Source: Comamonadaceae bacterium PBBC1
Lineage (GTDB): Bacteria > Pseudomonadota > Gammaproteobacteria > Burkholderiales > Burkholderiaceae_C
Direction of reading: 5' to 3'
DNA: 41,899 nucleotides
NCBI GenBank assembly: GCA_002256145.1
Contig: NKIP01000030.1
Span: forward strand, 1 to 41,899
Part shown: positions 1-8,700 of the stretch, piece by piece
Layout of the letters: each line of letters starts with the position of its first letter
How positions within the stretch are numbered: position 1 is the first letter of the stretch
The notes under the pieces: model-generated
The model's database searches: none
Told to the model about the DNA's origin: nothing
Seen by the model: only the letters and a program-made list of their open reading frames with translations
Made by a program: the position numbers and the translations under genes

Positions 1-103
1 CGATTTACGCTCCACGCTTCCTTCCCACGCTCGGTCGCCCTCACGCAGTTGCGCAACACTCAAGCTCACTGTGACCAGCTCGCAGCGGGACTTGCACCCG
101 CAG

Positions 104-128
104 GTGTGCGCCCATGCTGGGCGCACAC
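104..128. repeat. Perfect 11-bp hairpin near the window edge
   Basis: Two 11-base arms (104-114 and 118-128) are exact reverse complements around a 3-base loop. The hairpin sits just outside the terminator of the cytochrome gene. Bases 1-103 show no gene I can support. The hairpin may belong to the 3' end of a transcript whose gene lies left of the window; that is inference. Confidence 0.6.
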
Positions 129-131
129 AAC

Positions 132-156
132 AAAAAACCCGCCTTGGCGGGTTTTT
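132..156 (-). terminator. Intrinsic terminator after cytochrome c4
   Basis: The stem AACCCGCC/GGCGGGTT is flanked by an A run on one side and a T run on the other, so it can act in both directions. It begins about 23 bases past the stop codon of the minus-strand cytochrome gene, where its terminator is expected. Confidence 0.75.
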
Positions 157-178
157 AAATTGCCTTGTTGACGAAAAA

Positions 179-838
179 TCAACGGAACTTGGATTGAGGC
201 ACGGTTTTGAGGTCGCCATCCAGAGAACCCACATAACCCGCCAAAGCTTTGAGTTCGGCATTGGAGAACTGTTTGGCGATACCACCCATCACGCCGTTAT
301 TGCGACCCCAAGTGGACTGGTTTTCAACCTTGTAGGACTTGAGCGCCACAAACAGAAAATCTTTGTGCTGACCGGCAATTTTGGGGTAGCTGGGGTCAAT
401 TGGCTTGGAGAAGTTGTCGCCGTGGCAAGAAATACAGGCACCTTTTTGCAGCAATGCAGCCACTTTGGCATCTGGTGTCTTGGGGGCTGTGGTCACGGGT
501 TCAGCTTTGCCATGAAGTTCATAGTAGGCACCCAAATCAGCCATGTCTTGGTCTGTCAACGTGTCGGCAATGCCGCGCATGGTGGGGTGCTTGCGCTCGC
601 CTTTTTTGTAGGCATTGAGTGCGGAAACAATGTACTTGGCATTTTGACCAGAAATCATCGGAACGCGATAAACCTCAGGAAAGCTCGCTTGGTAGCCTTT
701 GATACCGTGGCAGCCAATGCACATGGCAATTTTTTGCTCAGCGGCTTTGGCGTCACCCTTGACTTCCTGGGCATGGGCGGAAATGGCGGTCACAGAGGCG
801 ACAGCCAAGGCAAACATCGAGGTCAACAGCTTGTTCAT
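179..838 (-). CDS. Diheme cytochrome c4 family protein
   Basis: A 219-residue exported electron carrier. It starts with a Sec signal peptide (about 1-23, ending in AHA) and has two similar halves, each with one heme-binding motif: CIGCH near residue 40 and CISCH near residue 133. Two class-I domains in tandem and a length near 200 fit cytochrome c4, which passes electrons to terminal oxidases in the periplasm. I chose the ATG at 838 rather than 874 because the signal peptide begins there and the 12 extra residues look non-coding. The gene is alone on its strand, is followed by a terminator, and is divergent from the ATPase operon, with an FNR-type box in the shared promoter region. Confidence 0.85.
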   Translation of the reverse strand: MNKLLTSMFALAVASVTAISAHAQEVKGDAKAAEQKIAMCIGCHGIKGYQASFPEVYRVPMISGQNAKYIVSALNAYKKGERKHPTMRGIADTLTDQDMADLGAYYELHGKAEPVTTAPKTPDAKVAALLQKGACISCHGDNFSKPIDPSYPKIAGQHKDFLFVALKSYKVENQSTWGRNNGVMGGIAKQFSNAELKALAGYVGSLDGDLKTVPQSKFR

Positions 839-860
839 TTTGCTTACACAATCCAAATGA

Positions 861-874
861 TTGATAAAAATCAA
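861..874. promoter_or_regulatory. Perfect FNR/Anr-type box
   Basis: TTGAT-AAAA-ATCAA matches the FNR/Anr/Dnr consensus TTGAT-N4-ATCAA exactly. On the minus strand a TATAAT -10 lies at 881-886, which would put the box at about the start site of the cytochrome transcript, a position suited to repression. On the plus strand CATAAT at 900-905 would place the box centre near -44, close to an activating position for the operon starting at 945. The match is seen; the direction of control is inferred. Confidence 0.6.
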
Positions 875-944
875 CTGCGGATTATATCGGGCTGGCCCTC
901 ATAATCCTGACAAGCTTCATTCCTGTTTCAAAGAACTCTTCATC

Positions 945-1787
945 ATGAAATTCCAAGGTACCGAAAATTACGTCGCCACACCGGACCTGATGCTGGCTGT
1001 GAACGCCGCCATCACGCTCAAGCGTCCCCTTTTGGTCAAAGGAGAGCCTGGCACTGGCAAAACCATGTTGGCCGAAGAAGTGGCCGAGGCCTTGGGACTT
1101 CCCCTGCTGCAGTGGCACATCAAATCAACCACCAAAGCGCAGCAAGGCCTGTACGAATACGACGCCGTGAGCCGTCTGCGTGACAGTCAATTGGGGGAGG
1201 AAAAGGTCAAGGACATTGAAAACTACATCATCAAAGGCGTGCTCTGGCAAGCCTTCACGTCTGAAACCCCTGTGGCCATCCTGATCGACGAGATCGACAA
1301 GGCCGACATCGAATTCCCGAACGACCTGCTGCGCGAAATCGACCGCATGGAGTTTTATTGCTACGAGACGCGTCAGCTGATCAAGGCCAAGACCCGCCCG
1401 CTGGTCTTCATCACCTCGAACAACGAAAAAGAACTGCCAGACGCTTTCTTGCGCCGCTGCTTTTTCCACTACATCAAGTTCCCCGAAGCGGACACCATGC
1501 GCCAGATCGTGGATGTGCACTTTCCCACGCTCAAAAAAGACTTGCTGGCCCTGGCACTCAAGACTTTTTATGACGTGCGCAACCTGCCCGGCTTGAAGAA
1601 AAAGCCATCGACCAGCGAATTGCTCGATTGGCTCAAGCTGCTGGTGGCCGAAGACATTCCACTCGAAGCCCTGCAAAGCGCCGACCAAAAATTGTCAGTG
1701 CCGCCGCTGGTGGGTGCCTTACTCAAAAACGAGCAAGACGTGACTTTGTTTGAAAAGCTGGTGTTCATGAACCAGCGCAACCGCTGA
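945..1787 (+). CDS. MoxR-family AAA+ ATPase (CoxD-like)
   Basis: A 280-residue AAA+ ATPase. Walker A GEPGTGKT is at 33-40, Walker B ILIDEIDK at 112-119, a sensor-1 ITSNN near 156-160, and an arginine pair at 170-171. MoxR-type ATPases work as chaperones with VWA-domain partners to insert cofactors or mature complexes; CoxD/CoxE in CO dehydrogenase maturation is the best-known pair. The partner here is the VWA protein at 2661-3845. The ATG at 945 was chosen because the family N-terminus starts there; the frame runs open upstream without conserved sequence. It is the first gene of the plus-strand run. No carbon-monoxide dehydrogenase genes are seen, so the client is unknown. Confidence 0.85.
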   Translation: MKFQGTENYVATPDLMLAVNAAITLKRPLLVKGEPGTGKTMLAEEVAEALGLPLLQWHIKSTTKAQQGLYEYDAVSRLRDSQLGEEKVKDIENYIIKGVLWQAFTSETPVAILIDEIDKADIEFPNDLLREIDRMEFYCYETRQLIKAKTRPLVFITSNNEKELPDAFLRRCFFHYIKFPEADTMRQIVDVHFPTLKKDLLALALKTFYDVRNLPGLKKKPSTSELLDWLKLLVAEDIPLEALQSADQKLSVPPLVGALLKNEQDVTLFEKLVFMNQRNR

Positions 1788-1797
1788 AATCCTCTCC

Positions 1798-2037
1798 ATG
1801 ACGACCCCCAATCTATTCATGGAGGGCATCTCGGATGCCGTGGGATTTGTCGGTGGTGCGCTGGCCGGTTACTGGGCTGGCAAATGGTTAGGCCTGAATA
1901 TTTTCAGTGCCGGTTACGACAACGCCAGCATTGGCGGTATTTTGCTGGTGGGTTTGGGCGGCGGTGCAGGTCTGCACTTGGCGCGCTATTGGCGCAACAA
2001 ACAAAAAGCCAAAGACAAGGACACGGACGCATCATGA
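1798..2037 (+). CDS. Small membrane protein, unknown function
   Basis: A 79-residue protein with two glycine-rich hydrophobic stretches (about 14-36 and 44-62) and a lysine-rich C-terminal tail, so probably two membrane helices with a cytoplasmic tail. I do not recognise a named family. It starts 10 bases after the ATPase stop, and its TGA overlaps the next ATG in an ATGA junction, which suggests translational coupling with the acetyltransferase gene. Presence between the ATPase and VWA genes suggests membrane-associated work with them, but that is only context. Confidence 0.7.
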   Translation: MTTPNLFMEGISDAVGFVGGALAGYWAGKWLGLNIFSAGYDNASIGGILLVGLGGGAGLHLARYWRNKQKAKDKDTDAS

Positions 2038-2645
2038 ATCCCTGGATCTCTCCCGCTTCCTTATCGGGTCAACATGTTCAACTCGTCCCCTTGGCACACC
2101 TGCACCATGATGACCTGGTCCAGGCTGTGCGTGACGGCGAACTGTGGAACCACTGGTACACCGCCATCCCCACCCCAGAAGGCATGGCGGCTGAAATCAC
2201 CCGTCGCCTGGACTTGCAGGCCAAGGGCAGCATGTGCCCGTTTGCCGTGATCGACCCGGCCACTGGCCAGGCCGTGGGCATGACCACTTACATGAACATC
2301 GACGCGGCCAACCGCCGGGTCGAAATCGGCTCGACCTGGTACCGCCAAAGCGTGCAGCGCAGTCCGCTCAACACTGAAGCCAAGCGCCTGCTGCTGGCTC
2401 ACGCCTTTGAGCAACTGAACTGCATCGCGGTGGAGTTCCGCACGCATTTTTTCAACCAACAAAGCCGCCGCGCCATCGAGCGTTTGGGTGCCAAACTCGA
2501 CGGCGTGCTGCGCAGCCACCAGATCAACCCGCATCCTTTGGGCGCTGGCGCACTGCGCGACACCTGCGTTTACAGCATCATTGCCAGCGAATGGCCCAAT
2601 GTGAAAACGCACTTGGACTACCAACTCGCACGCGTGCGAGCCTGA
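2034..2645 (+). CDS. GNAT-family N-acetyltransferase
   Basis: A 203-residue protein of the RimJ/RimL-like GNAT type, which transfers an acetyl group from acetyl-CoA to an amine. Visible family features are an N-terminal strand with VQLVPLA, a central strand leading to EIGSTW, and a C-terminal stretch with NQQSRRAIERLGA, which matches the usual N-x-x-S-x-x-x-x-E-x-x-G region near the acetyl-CoA site. The start is the ATG at 2034, which overlaps the preceding stop codon; an open frame extends upstream to 1884 but overlaps the previous gene. The substrate is unknown. Confidence 0.8.
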   Translation: MNPWISPASLSGQHVQLVPLAHLHHDDLVQAVRDGELWNHWYTAIPTPEGMAAEITRRLDLQAKGSMCPFAVIDPATGQAVGMTTYMNIDAANRRVEIGSTWYRQSVQRSPLNTEAKRLLLAHAFEQLNCIAVEFRTHFFNQQSRRAIERLGAKLDGVLRSHQINPHPLGAGALRDTCVYSIIASEWPNVKTHLDYQLARVRA

Positions 2646-2660
2646 GGACAGAAAGACGTC

Positions 2661-3845
2661 ATGCTGATCGATTTTTTCTACACCCTTCGCGCTGCCAAAT
2701 TGCCTGTGTCTGTGCGCGAATACCTGACGCTGCTCGAAGCACTGCAGGCCAATGTGGTGGGCCCGGCGTCTGATGCCTGCAGCATCGACGATTTTTACCA
2801 CCTGGCCCGCACCGTGATGGTCAAGGACGAAAAGCACTTCGACAAGTTCGACAAGGCTTTCGGCGCTTACTTCAAGGGCGTGGAGATGCTGACCGACTTC
2901 ACCAAAGACGTGCCGCTCGAATGGCTGGAAAAAATCCTGCAAAAGGAACTCACGCCCGAGCAAAAAGCCGCCATCGAGAAGATGGGCTGGGACGAGTTGA
3001 TGGAGACCCTCAAGAAGCGCCTCGAAGAACAAAAGGAACGCCACGAGGGCGGCAACAAGTGGATCGGCACCGGGGGCACCTCGCCCTTTGGCAATGGCGG
3101 CTACAACCCACAAGGCATCCGCATCGGCGGCAAGGGTGGCAACAAAAGCGCGGTCAAGGTCTGGGACCAGCGGGCCTACAAAGACTATGACGACAGCCAA
3201 GAGCTGGGCACGCGCAACATCAAAGTGGCGCTGCGCCGCCTGCGCCGCTTTGCGCGTGAAGGCTCGGTGGAAGAACTCGATCTGGACGGCACCATCCGCA
3301 AAACCGCGGCCAACGCGGGTTACCTCGACATCTTGATGCGGCCAGAGCGCCACAACAATGTGAAAGTGCTGCTGCTCATGGACGTGGGCGGCACCATGGA
3401 CGAGCACATTGCCCGTGTGGAAGAAATGTTCTCGGCCGTCAAGGCCGAGTTCAAGCACCTGGACTTTTATTACTTCCACAACTGCGTTTATGACTTCATG
3501 TGGAAGAACAACAAGCGCCGTTACGCCGAGAAGTTTCCAACCTGGGACATCTTGCGCAAGTACAACAAGGACTACAAGCTGATTTTCATTGGGGACGCCA
3601 CCATGAGCCCCTATGAGATTTTGCAAAAAGGTGGCAGCGTTGAATACAACAACGAAGAAGCCGGGGCCGAATGGCTGCAACGCCTGACCCACACTTTCCC
3701 CAAGTTCGCCTGGATCAACCCCGAGCCGCAAGGCGTGTGGCAATACCGCCAAAGCATCTCCATCATCCAGCAGCTGATGAGCAACCGCATGTTTCCACTG
3801 ACCCTCAAGGGCCTGGAAGATGCGATGCGCATGCTGAGCAAATGA
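2661..3845 (+). CDS. VWA domain protein, CoxE-like
   Basis: A 394-residue partner type for MoxR ATPases. The N-terminal part (1-130) is helical and charged, followed by a glycine-rich linker (about 130-163) and a C-terminal von Willebrand A domain. The metal site DxSxS is present as DVGGT at 241-245, with both serines replaced by glycine; a second metal-site segment GDATMSP is at 311-317. This replacement may be usual for this subfamily. It follows the acetyltransferase by 15 bases, and its TGA overlaps the ATG of tamA. With the ATPase it probably forms a maturation or chaperone pair whose client is not identified. Confidence 0.8.
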   Translation: MLIDFFYTLRAAKLPVSVREYLTLLEALQANVVGPASDACSIDDFYHLARTVMVKDEKHFDKFDKAFGAYFKGVEMLTDFTKDVPLEWLEKILQKELTPEQKAAIEKMGWDELMETLKKRLEEQKERHEGGNKWIGTGGTSPFGNGGYNPQGIRIGGKGGNKSAVKVWDQRAYKDYDDSQELGTRNIKVALRRLRRFAREGSVEELDLDGTIRKTAANAGYLDILMRPERHNNVKVLLLMDVGGTMDEHIARVEEMFSAVKAEFKHLDFYYFHNCVYDFMWKNNKRRYAEKFPTWDILRKYNKDYKLIFIGDATMSPYEILQKGGSVEYNNEEAGAEWLQRLTHTFPKFAWINPEPQGVWQYRQSISIIQQLMSNRMFPLTLKGLEDAMRMLSK

Positions 3846-5704
3846 AACGGCCAGCGTTGCTGGCCATCTTTTCAATGACCCCACGAGGTGGCCAGGCCTT
3901 CGGTCCGCGCAAGACAGGCCTCAGTCGTGCCTCCTGCACCTTGCTGTTTGGCCTGACATTGGCCACAGCCTGCGTGGCCGACACACCACCCACTCCTTCC
4001 CCACCAGCCTTTGAATTGGTGGTGAGCACCGAGGACAAAAGCATCCGCCTTTGGCTGGAGCAACATTTGGCCTTGCAACGCTATGCCAGTCTGAGTGACT
4101 TGGATGACACCGAGTTGTCCCGTTTGCTCCTGGATGCCGATGTGCAGGTGCGTGACTTGCTGGCGACTTTGGGTTTTTTCAACCCGCAAATCGCCTGGAC
4201 ACAAACACCTGCAGAAAGTGACACTGCGGCCAGACGGGTGCACTTGTCGGTGGTCACAGGTCCCGTTGCCCGCATCGCCCAAGTGCAGTGGCAGTGGCAA
4301 GGCGATATTGCTCAAAACGAGCAAGCCTTGACACAAAAACAAGAGATCGTTCAGGGATGGACTTTGCCTGAAGGGGAGCCCTTTACACAGGCCGACTGGA
4401 CGCGTGCCAAAACGCAGGCACTGCGCCAACTGCTGGCCCAACGCTACCCATGGGGCCGCATGGTGGACAGTCAGGCCTTGGTGGATGCCACCAGCAACCA
4501 AGTCCAGCTGAGCCTGAGTTTCGATTCAGGGCCCTCGGTTTTGTTGGGGCCAACGAACATCAGCGGCACAGCACACTATGGCAGCGAACAGGTCCAACGA
4601 TTGGCCCGCTTGCCCCTGGGCACCCTCTACAGCCAGAGCGCATTGCTCGAAGCGCAGCAGCGCTTGGTGACCAGCGGTTTCTATGACTCGGTGTTTGTCA
4701 GTCTTGACTCGGAAGGGCCTGCGCAAGCGGCCCCGGTGAAAATTGAACTGAAAGAGGCCATGAGACAAAAATGGGTCTTGGGTGTGGGCGTGCGAAGTGA
4801 CAGTGGTGCACGCCTCACAGCGGAACACACCCACCACCAAGTTCCGGGTCTGGGCTGGCGCTCGGTCAGCAAATTGGCCTGGGACAAGCAGCTGCAAAGC
4901 GCAGGCCTGGACCTGTTGGCCCCCCCCGACAGCAGCCTTTGGCGTTGGAACACCTCACTCAAACTGGAGCAAGAAAAACTGACCGGTTTTCTGGTCAACA
5001 GCCAGCGCTGGCGTGCGGGTCGCACCCAATTGGGTGAGCGCATCGACCGCTCGTACTATGCCCAATACGATGCGGCAGAAATCAATCTAGATGGACTTGG
5101 GGGACAACAAGAGTCCATCAGCGGCAATTACGCCTGGACTTGGCGCAACTTTGACAGCCTGCCTTTTCCCAATCAGGGGCTGGGCTGGGGCGTTGAGTTG
5201 GGGGCTGGTTTCACCTTGGGCAACCAAAAAATTCCCTACGTTCGCTGGTTGTCCAAGGGATTGTTTTTGCAGCCCTTGGGGGACAAGGCGGGGCGCTTGT
5301 CGTTGAGGGCCGAACTGGGCGGTGTGGTGAGCAAGAACTCCAACGAGTTGCCATCGACCCAGCTGTTTTTGGCCGGTGGTGACCACAGTGTGCGGGGCTA
5401 TGCGCCCGGCAGCATTGGCATCGAACAGGCCAATGGTTTGGTGCTGGCCGGTCGCTACTTGGCCACGGGCAGTCTGGAGTGGCAAAGGCCCATCACGGTG
5501 AATCACCAACGCAGCGAATGGGAGAGCGCTGTGTTTATCGATGCAGGCACCGTGACCAATGCCACCCAGCAGCTCAAAGCCCGAGTAGGCATGGGCGTGG
5601 GGGCCCGTTGGCGCAGCCCGGTGGGGCCGGTTCGCATTGATTTGGCTTATGGTCAATCCGTGCACAAATTGCGCTTGCACATGAATGTGGGATTCACATT
5701 TTGA
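3842..5704 (+). CDS. tamA: TamA, Omp85-family outer-membrane protein
   Basis: A 620-residue BamA-family protein. An N-terminal export signal (to about residue 46) is followed by POTRA-like repeats (about 55-280) and a 16-strand-type beta-barrel ending in the aromatic GFTF, the usual C-terminal signal for outer-membrane insertion. The barrel contains VRGY near residue 517, the conserved Omp85 loop-6 motif (VRGF/Y). TamA works with TamB in envelope protein assembly and lipid transport. The tamB gene follows directly and overlaps its stop. The start at 3842 overlaps the previous stop; a second ATG at 3875 is possible because the n-region before the hydrophobic core is long. Confidence 0.88.
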   Translation: MKRPALLAIFSMTPRGGQAFGPRKTGLSRASCTLLFGLTLATACVADTPPTPSPPAFELVVSTEDKSIRLWLEQHLALQRYASLSDLDDTELSRLLLDADVQVRDLLATLGFFNPQIAWTQTPAESDTAARRVHLSVVTGPVARIAQVQWQWQGDIAQNEQALTQKQEIVQGWTLPEGEPFTQADWTRAKTQALRQLLAQRYPWGRMVDSQALVDATSNQVQLSLSFDSGPSVLLGPTNISGTAHYGSEQVQRLARLPLGTLYSQSALLEAQQRLVTSGFYDSVFVSLDSEGPAQAAPVKIELKEAMRQKWVLGVGVRSDSGARLTAEHTHHQVPGLGWRSVSKLAWDKQLQSAGLDLLAPPDSSLWRWNTSLKLEQEKLTGFLVNSQRWRAGRTQLGERIDRSYYAQYDAAEINLDGLGGQQESISGNYAWTWRNFDSLPFPNQGLGWGVELGAGFTLGNQKIPYVRWLSKGLFLQPLGDKAGRLSLRAELGGVVSKNSNELPSTQLFLAGGDHSVRGYAPGSIGIEQANGLVLAGRYLATGSLEWQRPITVNHQRSEWESAVFIDAGTVTNATQQLKARVGMGVGARWRSPVGPVRIDLAYGQSVHKLRLHMNVGFTF

Positions 5705-8700
5705 CGCCTCCTCCCACCCCCTCCCCGGCCCCACCGACCTTGCGACGGTTCGCCTTTTGGCGTGCGGGCTCAGCCATGGCCTTGTCGGCTTTGCTGGGCC
5801 CTTTGGTTTTGATGGGTTTGGCATGGGCTTTGTGGCTGTGGTCAGGCACCTCAGGCTCTTTGGGCGCTGTGATCAAAGGGGTGAACTGGGCGCTGCCCGC
5901 AGGTCAGCGCTTGCAAGCACTGGAAGTTTCGGGCAATTTGCAACAAGGCGGCCCGATTGGCCAACTCATCTGGGAAAAAAATGGCTTGCGGATCGAGCTG
6001 AACCAAGCCCATGTGCAACTTGATTGGTCCCGTTTTTGGCATCAACCTTGGCCCATCCAGTCCTTGCGTGTGGGCGCATTGCACCTCGACGACCAAAGCC
6101 CTGCGTCCTCCACTTCCGCCCTGAGTTCACTGACCTTGCCCATGCCTGTGCAATTGGACTGGCAAATCGACCGCATCACTTGGCACAACAAAGCACAAGC
6201 CGTGGCCACCGGTCTGCGCGGCCACTATGGCTACGACCAGCGCTTGCACACGCTCACCCTGGACGAAGGCCAAGTGGCCAAGGGGCGCTACAGCGGGACC
6301 GCACAATTGCAAGCGGTGGCCCCCATGGCTTTGGACATGCGCATCCAAGGACACATCCAACTAGCGGACCCGTGGGCTCAAAAGGCCGGTGTGCTGTCAC
6401 TGGAGGCCTCGGTGCAAGGTCCGCTTTCTGGTGACAAGGCCGAGCTGACCGCGCAAGCCCAACTCGCCCCCTCCAAGCCCACCACCCGAAAAAATGCAAA
6501 CGCGCCTCTCGAGGCCATGGCACTGCAAATGCAAGCCCGCCTTCAGCCCTGGCAAGCGCAACCTGTCGTGCAGGCGCTGCTGCAAGCCCAAGCCTTGGAC
6601 TTGGCCCTCTTGTGGCCCGGTGCCCCCCAAACCCGACTGAGCGGACAAACCCAACTCACGCCCGATGGCCGGGGCTGGCACTTGGACACCGAATGGCAAA
6701 ACACGCATGCAGGCCCCTGGGACCAGCAACGCTTGCCCGCGTCGCAACTCACGCTCCAAGCCGATTACCAACAAGGTCTTTGGACCGTGTCACAGGCCAA
6801 AGCACAGTTGGCGGGGGGGCAGTTGGCAGGTGCTGGACAACAAACCGCCAAAGGCTGGACTGGCCACATTGAGCTCCAAGCACTGACACCGGCCCAGTTG
6901 CACACCGCCTTGGCCGGCCCGCCCGTGCAAGGCCAGCTCAAAGCCAGCGACACCGGCACTGGCCCCATCGCCTTGTCGGCAGACCTGAGTGTGGTGCCCT
7001 CTTCACGGTCGGGCACACCCACCGCGCCCCCAAACAGCAGCAACCCACTGCAATGGCAGCATCTGCAACTTCAAGGTCAGTGGTCCCCGCAAGAATGGGA
7101 CATCCGCAGCTTGAACTTGGAGGCCGCTCAAGCGCGGCTCAACGGCCAATTCAAATACCACCCCCAGCAGCAATCCTTGCAAGGCCAGGCACAGTTGAGC
7201 TTGCCTGGACTTCAAGCCCAAGTGCAGGGCCTTGGTGCGCCCAACCAGGGCCAAGGCCGGCTGGAGGTCGATGTCCAAGATGCCCAACAAAGCCTGGCCT
7301 GGCTGTTGCGTTTTCCTTTTTTGGCCCCCGCAATACAAGGCCTGCAGGCGTCCGGACGGGGTCAAATCAAAGCCGATTGGCAAGGTGGATTTGACCAGGC
7401 TGACACAGCTATCCAGGTCACCATGACCGCGCCGCGCCTGCAGTACAGCCCAGCCAAAGCGATGCCTTGGTTGCTGCGATCGGGGCAAATTCAAATCCAA
7501 GGCCATTTGAAAGAACTGCAGGCCCAAGCCGACTTGGGCTTGGCACATGGCAACGACACGCTCAACCTGAAAACCCAGATGTCGGTCAGCCGCAACGACC
7601 CCACGAGCCCAGATTGGCGCGGGCAGGTACAAGGTTTTCGCCTGGAGGCGGCGGTGCCATCGGGTTCTCGCCCATGGCGAGTGGAATTGCAAAAACCCTG
7701 GCTTTGGCAAGCCCGACTCGCCATGCCCCAAAGCCGTGTGCAGTGGGATGCAGCGCAATGGCAGGTGCAAGGCCCATCACCAGGCTTGGCCAAGCTGTTC
7801 CTGGAAGCGGGCTTGTGGCAATCGATGGGCTCAGGCGCAGCGGCGCAAACCCAAGCTGCAGCCCGATGGGAGGACGTGCCTTTGGCTTGGCTACCAGGAC
7901 TGCTTGGGGCTGACCTGCAAAGTGATGTGCTGCTGCAAGGTCAATGGCAAATGCGCACCCAACCCCAATTGAGCATGAGCGCCCAAATTCAACGCAGCCG
8001 GGGTGACTTGCGCATCCTGACCGACAGCATGCCAGGCCAACGGCTGCCTGCGGGCCTGCGTGACGCCCGCTTGCAACTGAACCTCCATGGCTCGGCACTG
8101 GACACCACGCTGAACTGGGACAGTGAACACATGGGCACTGTCAAAGCCCAAGCCAGCACGCAATTGAATTGGTCGGATGCAGGTGTGCAGTGGTCACCAC
8201 AAGCGCCCGTGCAGGGCTGGATCGAGGCCAATTTGCCACAAGTCGGGGCTTGGTCTTTGCTGGCCCCACCGGGCTGGCGGGTTCAAGGCACTTTGGCTTC
8301 ACGCGTCGAGCTGTCGGGCACGCGCAGCGAGCCTCAGTGGCAGGGCCGCTTGCAAGCCGACAACCTGGCCGTTCGCTCAGCGGTGCAAGGCATCGAGTTC
8401 AGCCAAGGCCAACTCATTGCACGTTTGCAAGGGCAGCAACTGATTTTGGAGCGATTGAATCTGCGCGGTGCGGGCAATCAAGGCGGTGAGTTGCAGGCCC
8501 AAGGGCAGCTGGGTTGGCAAGCCAGCAATGCAGCTTTTGAGCTGGCCAACCCCATGGGCAATGCCAAACTGCTGCTGAAAATGCAAGCCAAGGGCCTGCG
8601 CGTGAGCAACCGGGCCGATCGGCGCTTGGCCGTCTCGGGTGAGGTCACAGCCGAAATGGACAAAGGGCAATGGCGCATGTCGGGTCTGGTGCAAGCAGAC

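Noticed and set aside
2061..3884. 607-codon open frame on the minus strand
   Set aside because: It lies opposite the acetyltransferase and VWA genes, has low-complexity His/Ala/Val-rich composition and no family likeness; it is a shadow of GC-rich coding DNA.
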